DNA of 64,000 nt from Sphaerisporangium corydalis (GTDB lineage Bacteria; Actinomycetota; Actinomycetes; Streptosporangiales; Streptosporangiaceae), in NCBI RefSeq assembly GCF_025506355.1, contig NZ_JANZYP010000010.1, positions 101,878-165,877 on the forward strand, read 5' to 3'. Shown in pieces: positions 8,399 to 18,500 of this stretch (its first letter is position 1; the number at the start of each line of letters is the position of its first letter). Position numbers and translations under genes: made by a program. Below the pieces are notes generated by a model, which saw only the letters and a list, made by a program, of their open reading frames with translations, was not told the origin of the DNA and searched no databases.

Positions 8399-8616
8399 AC
8401 GGGTCCAACGCCCATCTCTACGCGTACGACCTCTCCGCCGCAACCTGGCGGAAGTCCTCCGCCAGCGGCGCCGAACACAACTGCGTCGAGATCGCCAACC
8501 TCCCTAACGGCGCCAAGGCCGTACGAGACTCCAAAAACCTGGACCGCGAGCCCCTCAGGTTCAGCGCCCTGGGCTGGGCTACTTTCCGTCAAGCTGTGCT
8601 AAGCCCTTGGGCCTAG
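8395..8616 (+). CDS. DUF397 small regulatory partner
   Basis: A 73-residue DUF397 protein: WRKSSASGAEHNCVEIANLP followed by VRDSKN and a C-terminal FRQAVL-type end, a pattern diagnostic of this actinobacterial family. Family knowledge: DUF397 proteins are encoded beside HTH-DUF5753 regulators and are thought to modulate them in morphogenesis and antibiotic control. Its start overlaps the stop of the regulator, so the two are made together. It converges on drmB with 21 bases between. Confidence 0.9.
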   Translation: MNGSNAHLYAYDLSAATWRKSSASGAEHNCVEIANLPNGAKAVRDSKNLDREPLRFSALGWATFRQAVLSPWA

Positions 8617-8637
8617 GGGACGGGGGTTGTGGAGCTG

Positions 8638-10488
8638 CTAATGAAAGAAACCGATTTCCGGAGTATCCGGAGTGCCGATGAGCAGGGCTCGGTCGAGGAA
8701 GGTGTTATTGGTTTCGCAACTGATCTCCGGAAGGAGCACGCACGCGTAGCAGGCTGCGAGGTTCAGGCTGTCCGTTCCTGTGGCCTCTGACTCCATGCAC
8801 GGAGGATCCTGGGAACACCAGGAGATGCGGTCCATCGCCGTTCTCAGAGACTTACGCAGCTTGTGTAGTTCGCCTTGACCCACTACACCACCCAGGCTTC
8901 CGGCGGAGTCGCTCGTGGCGGTATAGATGAGCACTCCGGCCATATCTGCGGACGAGTAGATACGTTCTCGAAGGGCAGCGGCGGGGTAGCCGCAGTCCAG
9001 ACTCCACTCGTTGATCAGGGCATGGGCGAGGGTGTGCAGCAAAACGAAGCGGGGGGTGATGGGCGATCGGATATCCGATTTTGGGGGCCCGTCCTGGGAT
9101 ATTTCCGCCCGTCTGATCAATTGCGCTTGGTGGTTGTCGCGCATGCGGTTCGCTCGGGCCAAGGGACCTTCGCTCCCCTCCCACGCGCGTAACAGGTCTC
9201 CGTCGAGTCGCAGGAAGACTCCTTCGCCACGGACCTCGATGGCCGGCAGCCAGTCGCTTTCCTGGCGGGACAGGGCTGCGGGACGAGATAGCGGGAACTC
9301 TGGATCAGGCATCTCTAATCTGGTGAACGACTGAAGAGCCCGCACCTCGCGCAGTCTTTTCACGAGCATGACCTTATCGAGACCTTGAGGAATAGGATCG
9401 GTCAGATCCACCTTAGCGGCTTCGCACTCGAAATCGTCGTCTCGGGTGACATTGGTGGTTCCCTCGGTAAGCTCTTTGTACTCCTTCCCTCGCAGGCGGG
9501 CAGACGCGCTGGACGGAGTATCGTTGTCGTCGCTTTTCTCGGTGTCCAATGCCAGGTGTGCAAGAAAGGCTTTCAGTACCTGCTCTTGAGTGTAGTGGGT
9601 GGGTGCGGTGATCGTGCGGATCGCCACCGCCAGCGCTCCCTTGTCGTCCTTATAATCCATCAAGCTTTCTAGGTGCTTGTTTACAAGCCCGTGAACCGCC
9701 TGCGAGAACGGTGGAATGGACAGTGACGAACGCTGCACGGGGAACCACGCTGCGGACGAACCTCGCTGCAACGCTCGTGGGCTTTCCGTGCAGTCGTCCT
9801 CCCCTGCATCGCGTCCCAACCATGGACGTCCGCCTTTGCAACGCACTCCGATGGACTCCAGTGCCCCTCTGCTGAGTGCGCCTTCCATGGAAACCGGCTT
9901 AGCTTCACAGGAACACTTGACGACGATAGACCTCAAGGACGCGGTTCCACCTATGTTGTGCAGGCTCAACTCATGTCGTCCGAGCAGGTCTCCGTTTGAA
10001 GCGTCGGCCCTGTAGTGCAACCACTCCCAGTACGGGAAGTCGTCAATATGCCCATTCGCGCAGGCGACGACGAAACGGGAGGGGGTTAACGGTCTGTCAC
10101 AGGCACCGCATCGACTCTTCCCACGCGGAGAGCCGAATCTGGAGAAGGGTTGCAGGGTTTTACATTCCACGCAAGAATACATCTCAGGAAACAGTCGTAC
10201 CCGAACGCCGTCGCCGGCGGGGGGACTCGCTGCGGGTGGGAGCCTGAACTTCTTGACGCCCAGCCACTTGCGGAGATTGGGTTCGTAGATGACCGGCGCT
10301 TCGTCGATTCTCCAGGTGTGCAGGCCACTGATGATAAAGGATCGATCCTCCAAGGCCACCATCGAGCCGATACCATAAGTCGTGATCATTTGGGTGCGTC
10401 GGACGGCTCCCTGAGGGGCCCGTGACCGTTCTGTGACGCCACGCCGATCGCTGGCCTGACGTCGGTTCGAGCCAATACGAGAAGCCAT
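8638..10488 (-). CDS. drmB: DrmB, DUF1998 protein of a DISARM-type defence operon
   Basis: A 616-residue protein with the DUF1998 signature. Near the N-terminus lie Cys pairs CVECKTLQPF and CGACDRPL, then VVACANGHIDDFPYWEW. The C-terminal DUF1998 core has LLHTLAHALINEWSL, a CSQDPPC pair and LAACYACVLLPEISCETNN, all Cys ligands retained. DrmB is one of the three core DISARM proteins (DrmA, DrmB, DrmC); DrmA and DrmB form the complex that engages phage DNA. It is the last gene of a four-gene minus-strand operon and starts one base after the drmA stop. I chose ATG 10488 because it gives the expected MASRIGSNRRQ start and a GAGAGGTGA ribosome binding site; a longer frame overlapping drmA is less likely. 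The leaderless-looking, lower-GC sequence hints at horizontal origin. Confidence 0.85.
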   Translation of the reverse strand: MASRIGSNRRQASDRRGVTERSRAPQGAVRRTQMITTYGIGSMVALEDRSFIISGLHTWRIDEAPVIYEPNLRKWLGVKKFRLPPAASPPAGDGVRVRLFPEMYSCVECKTLQPFSRFGSPRGKSRCGACDRPLTPSRFVVACANGHIDDFPYWEWLHYRADASNGDLLGRHELSLHNIGGTASLRSIVVKCSCEAKPVSMEGALSRGALESIGVRCKGGRPWLGRDAGEDDCTESPRALQRGSSAAWFPVQRSSLSIPPFSQAVHGLVNKHLESLMDYKDDKGALAVAIRTITAPTHYTQEQVLKAFLAHLALDTEKSDDNDTPSSASARLRGKEYKELTEGTTNVTRDDDFECEAAKVDLTDPIPQGLDKVMLVKRLREVRALQSFTRLEMPDPEFPLSRPAALSRQESDWLPAIEVRGEGVFLRLDGDLLRAWEGSEGPLARANRMRDNHQAQLIRRAEISQDGPPKSDIRSPITPRFVLLHTLAHALINEWSLDCGYPAAALRERIYSSADMAGVLIYTATSDSAGSLGGVVGQGELHKLRKSLRTAMDRISWCSQDPPCMESEATGTDSLNLAACYACVLLPEISCETNNTFLDRALLIGTPDTPEIGFFH

Positions 10489-10489
10489 G

Positions 10490-13400
10490 TCACCTCTCCA
10501 GGTAAAGGTCGGACTCCACGTCCACGTCGCGAAGGCTCCAGAGTGTTGAAAAGCCGTCCTCAAGGTCCTCATCCGAGTAGGACCGCAGAAGTGCTGCGTC
10601 ATTCGGCCTTGGCATGCTCCGTTTGAACGAGTACGGGGCCTCGTACATTAGATCGGCATTCGTTTCGGCGAGATCCCGCCATCGCTCGATGATTTCCTCG
10701 AGATCCTTCCGAGTGGCATCGACTTCCTCCGGTGCCACACCCTTGACCCTAGCGAGGATGTCGTTGCAGAGCTCCTCAAGGAAGGTGAGAAATCCTTCTA
10801 CATCGCTCGCGGCGGTGTTGGGACGTGCCCGAGCATGTATCAGGCGGGCGAGGCCGATCAACACGGCGTGGAGGCCACGGTCGCGTGCACGGGCGGAGAA
10901 GGGGGTGACGCTGGTGGACTCCACTTGGCGGTAGAGGGCGGAGTGGTAGGAGACGAAGCTCTCGTAGTGAGACCGATCGCGGGAGCGCGCCGCGTTGAAG
11001 AGCATCACGACGAGGCCGGGGTGTCGTCGGCCGACTCGGCTCGTCGCCTGGATGTACTCGGCCGTGGTCTGCGGCTGACCCATGACCGCCATCAGACCGA
11101 GGCGGTCCACGTCCACGCCGACCGAGATCATGTTAGTAGCGAGCACGGTGTCGAACGCGTCGTTCGGCAGTGCCAGCTCCAGTTCCTTCAAACGTCTCGG
11201 GATGTCGCTCGATTTCACTCGACTAGTAAGTTCTGCCTGTACATCCGCTGCACGAGCTTGGACGTTCGCCCGCTCGGCCAGCAACTTCAGGCGGTCCTGG
11301 ACGTCGTCGTTGACCTGTAGTTCGGCGGCGGCGAGGAGGCGAAGGCTGTTGAAGTAGCCGATCAGGGTCCAGTAGGCGTCGCGGACCGCGTCCTCGCCCT
11401 TCACGTGCAGCGCGTGATGCAGTAGTGCGGCATAGGCACGCACCAGCAAGGTCGCCTGGCTCGTACTAGGCGTCATGAGGCCCACGTAGAGTCGTGAGCC
11501 TTTTCGGTCGGGTGGCGCCTCCACGGCGAACCAAGAATCTCGGGAGTCCAGGCCGGCAGGCGGAAACTGGTTGACGCCCCTGTCGAACAGCGCGCGCCCT
11601 TGGTCCGCGGCCCGACGGATCGTCGCAGTAGAGGCGATGATCTTTGGTTGGTTGGACGCGATGTCGATCGCGGTCTCGTAAAGTCCTGTGAGGGTTCCCA
11701 ACGGTCCGGATATGAGATGCAGCTCGTCCTGGACGATCAGTTCCGGTGGTGGAGTACCGTCCGTCCTATCGAGATTGAAAATTGCGGCGACGTCCGCACG
11801 CCAGGCGATCTGAGCGAACTTGTCGACTGTGGCGATGACGAGGGTGGGCCTGGCTTTGTAGACGGCCTGGTCCACTACGTGAACGGGCAGTCCGGAGTGG
11901 AAATCGCAGTTTCCCGCCGGGCAGGTAATACTCATTGTGGTGAGATCGTCAGGCACCTCGTAGTCCCATTCGCTCATCTTGGTGCCGCACCACGGACAGT
12001 TGCGGAGCTGAACGGGATTTTCTTCCTGTAACTCCGCTCCATCGCGAAGCTTTTTGATACTTGCCGCGGCCACTTTGAGTGTGTTCGGGGTGGCAGCCCT
12101 GCCTACCCACATACCAAGTGAGATCTGCTCAGTGCCGAGTCGGGCTATGCTATTGCGCCGCATCAACTCCATGGCGCAAATGAGCGTGGCGGCGCGTTCA
12201 AACTGCTGCAGGGTTAGCAGTCGCAGCGTGTAACGCATCAACGCGGTGACACCGCCTCCCTGCTCTCCTTTGCGTAGCCGACGGAGGAACACGGTGTACG
12301 CGATGAGGCCGAGGTAGGCCTCCGTCTTGCCGCCACCGGTCGGAAACCACAACAGGTCCGCGATTGAACGGTCGGGGTGATCGTGGTCGGTGATGCTCTC
12401 CAGACAGAGAAGCACGAATGCGATCTGGAACGGACGCCAGCGGCCGGTGAGGCCCACATCCCCTTCCATGCGTGTCTTGATCCACGAAGTTCGTCCTCGC
12501 TGCACGGCCATCGCCTCGTTGGCGAGACGGAAGGCGGTCATCGCTTCTGAGTTCTGACCTAGCAGGGCGATACCGCCTGCCATACGGTCCGCCACCTGCT
12601 CGCACAGGCGTATCTGCTGTCGGGCGACTTTGCTGTATTCGCCGTCCCTCAGTTCGTTCGCTTCCATGGAGCGCTCGGTGATCCAGGCTCGGTAGCCCGA
12701 CAGCAGATCGCCCAGGGCGCTGAGCACCGCGTCGTTCGGTGCCTCAGCCAGATGGAGCATGTCCAGGGTTGGGACGTCGAATTCGGGGTTCGAGTCGGCG
12801 AGCAGTACGTCGTAAGTGGGAACGAAGGACGACCAGAGCGCTGAGATCGCGGCCGGAGAGACCTTTTGGAGCACCGCGCCTCGTGCGGGAGGAGGTGTCC
12901 AGTCCCAGTCGGCCGCGCACCCGTGGCCGACCGCAAATGTCGGGGCGTGGCGGTGCAACAGTTTGTTGGCCAGTACCTCATCCTCGTCCGCCCCCACGGG
13001 AACCGGTCGCTCCACCAGGAGAGGGATCCCTGTCTGGCCCTCTATTCGAAGATGGGGTTGAAAGAAGCAGTGCGAGTCCCTTAGGGCCCCTCGACCGACT
13101 TCATGCACGTTGACCAATGTGGCAGTGACGGCGACGGCGTTCGCAACGGGCCGCCGGACCCGTATGCGCAGTTCGAGCCCGGACGCCACCTCCTTTGTCA
13201 CCGGGCCATGCCGGGTCACATCGATCTTAAGCGGGTCGATCATCAGCGGCCTGCGACGCCACCGTACGTTCAACTTCTCCGTGGAGCGTCGTTCGATTCG
13301 TTGGGCCTTCACGAGATTGCCGTCGGAGTCGATCGGCTCGTACACGGCGGCGCGTACCGTGATTGTCACAATCTCGGAGCTGGTCGGGTCGACCGCGAAG

Positions 13401-13687
13401 GTGAGGCCCATCGAGGAGGGGGTCTGGACGTTGGCCAACGAGACCCCGGTGTCGGGGATCTCCTCGACAGCCATCCGGGCCGGCGCAAGATCGGCGTCCT
13501 TCTCGCTCTGCTCCTCCTCGTGGTCGTCCCGGTCCTCGCGACGAGGAAAGAGAATCCCTGTGGAGTACGTGGTGACGGGAGGATCCGGGATGATCTCACG
13601 CTCTCCCCCGACGGGCCCTAGAAGATCCTTTTCGAGGTTTTCGACCAGCTCGCTGCGGAACCGATAGTGATCGGCGTGTTCAGCCAT
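10490..13687 (-). CDS. drmA: DrmA, DISARM SF2 helicase
   Basis: A 1065-residue superfamily 2 helicase. Walker A is LWFPTGGGKTEAYLG, motif II is VQDELHLISGPLG (DELH), motif III is ASTATIRRA, and the C-terminal helicase lobe shows MISVGVDVDRLGLMAVMGQP and IQATSRVGRRHPG. A zinc-ribbon-like insert (CPWC, later CPAGNC) lies between the two lobes. The arrangement and the DELH box match DrmA, which with DrmB loads on and translocates phage DNA. Start ATG 13687 is selected for its AGGAGGG site; it overlaps the stop of the upstream UvrD-like gene by eight bases. All helicase motifs look intact. The protein should act in the cytoplasm. Confidence 0.85.
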   Translation of the reverse strand: MAEHADHYRFRSELVENLEKDLLGPVGGEREIIPDPPVTTYSTGILFPRREDRDDHEEEQSEKDADLAPARMAVEEIPDTGVSLANVQTPSSMGLTFAVDPTSSEIVTITVRAAVYEPIDSDGNLVKAQRIERRSTEKLNVRWRRRPLMIDPLKIDVTRHGPVTKEVASGLELRIRVRRPVANAVAVTATLVNVHEVGRGALRDSHCFFQPHLRIEGQTGIPLLVERPVPVGADEDEVLANKLLHRHAPTFAVGHGCAADWDWTPPPARGAVLQKVSPAAISALWSSFVPTYDVLLADSNPEFDVPTLDMLHLAEAPNDAVLSALGDLLSGYRAWITERSMEANELRDGEYSKVARQQIRLCEQVADRMAGGIALLGQNSEAMTAFRLANEAMAVQRGRTSWIKTRMEGDVGLTGRWRPFQIAFVLLCLESITDHDHPDRSIADLLWFPTGGGKTEAYLGLIAYTVFLRRLRKGEQGGGVTALMRYTLRLLTLQQFERAATLICAMELMRRNSIARLGTEQISLGMWVGRAATPNTLKVAAASIKKLRDGAELQEENPVQLRNCPWCGTKMSEWDYEVPDDLTTMSITCPAGNCDFHSGLPVHVVDQAVYKARPTLVIATVDKFAQIAWRADVAAIFNLDRTDGTPPPELIVQDELHLISGPLGTLTGLYETAIDIASNQPKIIASTATIRRAADQGRALFDRGVNQFPPAGLDSRDSWFAVEAPPDRKGSRLYVGLMTPSTSQATLLVRAYAALLHHALHVKGEDAVRDAYWTLIGYFNSLRLLAAAELQVNDDVQDRLKLLAERANVQARAADVQAELTSRVKSSDIPRRLKELELALPNDAFDTVLATNMISVGVDVDRLGLMAVMGQPQTTAEYIQATSRVGRRHPGLVVMLFNAARSRDRSHYESFVSYHSALYRQVESTSVTPFSARARDRGLHAVLIGLARLIHARARPNTAASDVEGFLTFLEELCNDILARVKGVAPEEVDATRKDLEEIIERWRDLAETNADLMYEAPYSFKRSMPRPNDAALLRSYSDEDLEDGFSTLWSLRDVDVESDLYLER

Positions 13688-15593
13688 GGTCGCCCTCCTC
13701 GGCCGCAGCAGGCTTGTCGTAGCTGAATCTGCCGAGTCCACCCAGGCGTGGTGCCAGCCACACGCCGTGACCGCCGAGTCCGGCCGTCGCGCCTGCCGAG
13801 ACGACGCCGGTCACCGTCTCGACGGAATCGATCGAGACGCCGGTGATCGTCGCGGGCCAGGAGGTCGGTCGGTGCTCCTTGCGGATCCGCATGTATGTGT
13901 ACAGGTCCGCCGCGAACGCGTCTGAGGTGAGGCCGATGGGATGGCCGTGATTCCTGAGTGACACCACGTACGTGGGACTCTTCTCGATGTCCGATGGTTC
14001 ACCATCGACGCGCCGAAGGATCACTTCGTCGCCCGGCCTCACCTTGTCAACGAATAGCTCCTGCAGGTCGAGGGCCGTATGGTGAAACTGAACGTTCGGA
14101 AGCTGGATGTGGTCGCCCGCAGGCTCCCGGGAGCAGACGTCGCGTCCGATCAGCTCCAGCCCGTGCCGCCAAGTCTTCTTCCCCATCCGATAGAGGCCCC
14201 AGCGTTCCAGCCGGAACGCTTTTCGAAGGTAGAGAGGAGCGATCTGGAGAGGGCGTAGATGCATCAGCTCCTGCCGCGGCCGGGATAGCGCCACGTACAG
14301 CGTGCGTGCCTCCTCGGCCGCGTCGATAGGGCGGGGGCCGTCGTTCTGCAGCGGGCCCGGGTCGACGACGATCACGCGGTCGAACTCCAACCCCTTCGCA
14401 TGGTGCACGGACGACACCACAAGATTCGCGGGAGGTTGGGCGGTCAGCTCGTCTGGCAGACCGCCAGCGGCGATGACCGACCGCATCCGTAGCAGATCAA
14501 CGGTCTGACCACGTCCGCGCGTGGTACGAAGAAGCAGATCCCACAGGCGAGCGTGGTCGGTTCCGCCGGCGAAAGGTCGGGCTTGTAACGCCTCCTCAAA
14601 GCGGGTCTGGGTGAGAATCGACGTGTCGGTCGCGCGGAACAACGAGGCGAGCCAGGCCGGGGCCACCCGGTCGCGCGCGGACCGTTGTCGTCTGTGGGAG
14701 ACCCCTCCCGCATGAAGCCTCTCGGACACCAGCAGGGCTTGACCGTTCGTACGGCAAAGGATCGCCGTAGTTCCTTCATATTGCTGGAGACTCTGGCGAA
14801 CGAACTCGTCCTCAAGGTCACCCATGAGCAGGGTCCCTAAGAGCGCGTTGCGCAGGTCTCGGTATGCCAGCTCTCCAGAGGTCTCTACTCCCGCCTGGAG
14901 TAGGGGAGCGAAGGAGAGGACGGTCATAGCCTCTTCGGTCTGAGCCCGGAAATTCTTTGTGAGACGCAACTCGACCAATTCGTCTTCGAAGCGGACGCGA
15001 AGCCAGTCGAAGAAACGGCCGTTCTCTGCGGCTCGGGTCGTCGGATCGGCGACCTGGAACCCATAGATGGCCTGGGCCGGGTCGCCGACCACGGTGAAGC
15101 CGCAATCATAGGTGTCAAGCAGGGTCTCCACCAGGTCACGGCGACTGCCGACGAGATCCTGCACCTCATCGACCACCAGATGGCGAAGGTTTTCGTACAG
15201 CTCATCGACGTCGGGATCCCCGATGAGGTCAGTGGCCGCTTCGATGCGCTCGTCGAAACCTCGTGCAAGCCAGTCACCATCGGCGTCTGTTACGAGGAGC
15301 AGTTCCAAAGCCCAGGAGTCGAAGGTCTGTACTCGAACGTGTCGGGCCGTGTCACCGTGACGTGCGAGCCGCTCCTTGAGTTCGCGGACCGCCGCCCGTG
15401 AGAAGCTCAGGACCAGGACCTCACCCGCGTTCACCTCGTCGCGTGTCATCAGGGCATCGAGGCGGCGTACGAGGGTGTGGGTCTTGCCGGCACCAGCCTC
15501 GGCGATCACCAAGGTTCGTGCGTCGACAGGAAGCCGCACGACCTTCTGCTGTTCCGGAGTGAGCCGGGGGTCACCGTCATAGGGACCGTTCAT
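13680..15593 (-). CDS. UvrD/Rep-like SF1 helicase
   Basis: A 637-residue superfamily 1 helicase. Motifs in order: Q-motif region LTPEQQKVVRLP, Walker A AEAGAGKTHTLVRR, motif Ia LSFSRAAVREL, motif II VVDEVQDLVG, motif III VVGDPAQAIYGFQ, and VSSVHHAKGLEFDRVIVVDP before LYVALSRPRQEL (motif VI). UvrD-like proteins unwind or strip DNA 3'-5'; several defence systems (Gabija, some BREX and DISARM relatives) pair one with a nuclease or ATPase. Here it sits between a sacsin-like ATPase/helicase and drmA, overlapping both. The ATG at 15593 overlaps the upstream TGA (ATGA) and has GGAG six bases ahead, preferred to GTG 15605. No nuclease domain is evident in the C-terminal 150 residues. Confidence 0.8.
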   Translation of the reverse strand: MNGPYDGDPRLTPEQQKVVRLPVDARTLVIAEAGAGKTHTLVRRLDALMTRDEVNAGEVLVLSFSRAAVRELKERLARHGDTARHVRVQTFDSWALELLLVTDADGDWLARGFDERIEAATDLIGDPDVDELYENLRHLVVDEVQDLVGSRRDLVETLLDTYDCGFTVVGDPAQAIYGFQVADPTTRAAENGRFFDWLRVRFEDELVELRLTKNFRAQTEEAMTVLSFAPLLQAGVETSGELAYRDLRNALLGTLLMGDLEDEFVRQSLQQYEGTTAILCRTNGQALLVSERLHAGGVSHRRQRSARDRVAPAWLASLFRATDTSILTQTRFEEALQARPFAGGTDHARLWDLLLRTTRGRGQTVDLLRMRSVIAAGGLPDELTAQPPANLVVSSVHHAKGLEFDRVIVVDPGPLQNDGPRPIDAAEEARTLYVALSRPRQELMHLRPLQIAPLYLRKAFRLERWGLYRMGKKTWRHGLELIGRDVCSREPAGDHIQLPNVQFHHTALDLQELFVDKVRPGDEVILRRVDGEPSDIEKSPTYVVSLRNHGHPIGLTSDAFAADLYTYMRIRKEHRPTSWPATITGVSIDSVETVTGVVSAGATAGLGGHGVWLAPRLGGLGRFSYDKPAAAEEGDHG

Positions 15594-18500
15594 TTCTTGC
15601 TCCACAGGTGCTCGAACCGGGTGAAGGCGAGCTTCTCACCGAAGTTCGTGATGTTGTCCTGGACATCGAGGATGAGGCAGACCTCGTTTCCGCCGTTCTT
15701 CGGTCCTCGCAATCCGCGGCCGATCATCTGCTGGTAGACATTGGGACTATAGGTGGGACGGGCGACGACGACCGCGCGAGTGGCCGGGGCGTCGAATCCT
15801 TGGGCAAGCACCCCGTAGTTCGCGATGACGCGGATCCGACGGTTTCGGAAGTCCTCGATCACACGGGCTCTCTCCGAGCTCGGTGTCGCGGATTCGATGA
15901 CCCTTGAGGAGATCCTCCGGTCATTCAGACGGGCGACCAAGAGGCGGGCGTGGTTAACCGAGGCGGCGAACAGGAGGACCGGCCAGTCGGGGTCAAGTGA
16001 GGCGATCTCCTTGATCAGCATGCTGTTACGTTCCTCGTCGGCCGCCAGCCGTTCCTCGGCACTGGCCGGCAGTCCACGGAAATCCGCCTTTTTGAGCTCT
16101 TCCTGCGTGAGGCTGATCGTCGCGCCGACCAGAGGTCGGTGTTCCACGCGTGCCAGTACCCCCTGGTCCTGGAGGATCTCGTACGGTTCGCCGTCGAACA
16201 CGCCGTCGTCGAGCCGCGTCGAGCCGAAGCGATCGATGAGGAGACGGGTCTGATCCTCGTTCGTACTGCGATATGGGGTAGCGGTGAGTCCGATGAGAGG
16301 CCGCTCTGTCTTCGTGTAGGTAAGCCCGAGATGGCGGAAGATCTCGGTGTAGGTGGGGGCCAGAGCTGAGTGCGCCTCATCGACGATCACGACGGCGGCG
16401 CGCCGGAGCCACTCGTAGTCCTCGTCCCTCAGGCGGTTCTTTAGCGAGTCGTCGATGGCCACCACTAGGTGGGCATTGGAGGTGACAGGCGTCGCCGAGT
16501 TGCCGTCCCAAAGTCGGCTGATCGTCAGCCGCTTCTTTGGAGGTCCCACTTTGGACCAGAGGAAGCGCCAGCTCTGCACGGCCTGTTCGCAGAGCTCACG
16601 GGACTGCGCGATCCACAGCACCGGGCCCATGACGCTATGTGCCTTAATCGCGTTGATCACGGCTTCCACCGCGACGCGTGTCTTGCCCGCACCGGTGGGG
16701 AGCGTCAGCATGGCACGCCCAGGACGCGCGCGGTCCAGCAGCCGGAACATGTTGTCGGCCAGTTGCTTCTGATAAGGATGGAGGGTCGGTAGATCGACAG
16801 GCCCGTCGACGATCTCCTCTGCCGGCGGGGGGACGGCCTTGGTGCCCGCGAAGCTCTCTGGAAGTCCCAGGTCGCTGGTGAACCGGCGGGCCGTGCTGTC
16901 GCCCCTGAAGGTGGTGGGGGCCTCAGGGAGACGGGCGGCCAGATCTTTGCCATGGTGGCGGAGAATGGCTTCTCCGTGAGCGTTCAGCGCCAGTTCGGCT
17001 ATCCGATGGGCATCTGGAGCACGACCCTTCTCGGTCTGCTCACCTTCCACCAGACCCTGAGGAAGTCCTCTTCGTAGGGCATCCTCGCCGACCAACAGGA
17101 GGATCTTGTCCGCCGGATCCTGCGTCTCGCGGGCGCGGCGCATACGCTCGTCGTCCCGTTGCTGCTCCCTATACTTGAGCACCGAACGACAACCTGCCTC
17201 CGCGAGCCCCAGTCCCAGGACTCGGTCGACCGCCATGAGGGCAGCGAGGTCGTCCGCGGGACGGAGCACCAACACGCTCCTTTCCTGAGTGGCCTCGTTC
17301 AGTGTCTGCGTACGCATCCCGTTCGGTGTTCTGACAACCTCGTCCAGTTCACCGCACCGCACGAGAGACCACCCCGTGACCTGCGAGCGATGGTTCATCT
17401 TCAGATGTGGGAACTCGTCGACCAACAGGACCGGCTCGGACTGTGCCACGTACCGGATTTCCTTCTCGACCACCTGGGAGAACCGAAGCATGCCCCATGT
17501 TTGGATCATTGCCTCGGCGGCCTCGGCCGAAGGTACGAGCAACGCGGGAACACGTTCACGGACAAGCGCGTCGTACTCGTCCCGGACGGAGGTGACCGCT
17601 ATCTCACCATCTGGACGGTCGGTCGACCACTCATCGCCGACCCGGCAACGTGTCGGCACGTCCTCGGGCCACGTCGCCTCCGCCTCAAAGAGTAATGCGT
17701 AGACCTTGCCCGCGAACTCCTCCACCTCACTCGTCGCCGCGCAGGAGACTAGTTTGCTCCAGATGACCTGAGGAACGCCGCTCAGGTCGGACGGCAACCT
17801 GAGAGCGGCCCCGACCGTGGTTGAGACCCGTGCAACGGGTAGAAGATCGCGATATGTCGCCAGTTGAGGACCGACGCATGATGCGACGGGCACGACTCCC
17901 TGGGAGGTGGACAGGTATCCATGCTTCCGCGCCATCCAAACTAAGGGTGAGGACACCTTGGTCTGGGTCGCCAACTGACTCCCGTGTCGAACCGTCCACG
18001 CCGTGACGAGACCGTGTTCGGGAAGAACGCCGAGAAATGCCGCCCGCCCCTCGTTGCTGAGTTCCGGTAGGAGATGCAGTGGGCCAGGGGGGTTGGCGCC
18101 ATCCACCTGGATGCTCTTCAATTGAGGAGTGGATGCCGTGGGGGGGAGCTTCTTGCAGTAGGTCTTCCAGGCGCCCTCTACGTAGTTGTTGAACCACCAT
18201 TCCCCCCGTGGATCCTGATCAGATATCGGCCGGTCTACCAGACCGAGGCCCTTTAGGAGTGGAAGGTCATCGGCGTGGAAGTCGAGGTCGAGTGCGATGG
18301 CCGCATCACGTGATCCGTCCCGAGGAACGACCGGGCCAGGCAGAAGGCAGTGACGCACCGCTTTCCACTCGCCGGACATGACGCGTACCTTGACGACCCG
18401 CGAGGGATCGAACTCGCCCTCTTCCAGGACGGTGAGCGCGCGAGTGGGTCCCGCCTGCCGGGCGAGTTGCCAGAAGTCGGCCCATTGCCTGCTGTTGTAA

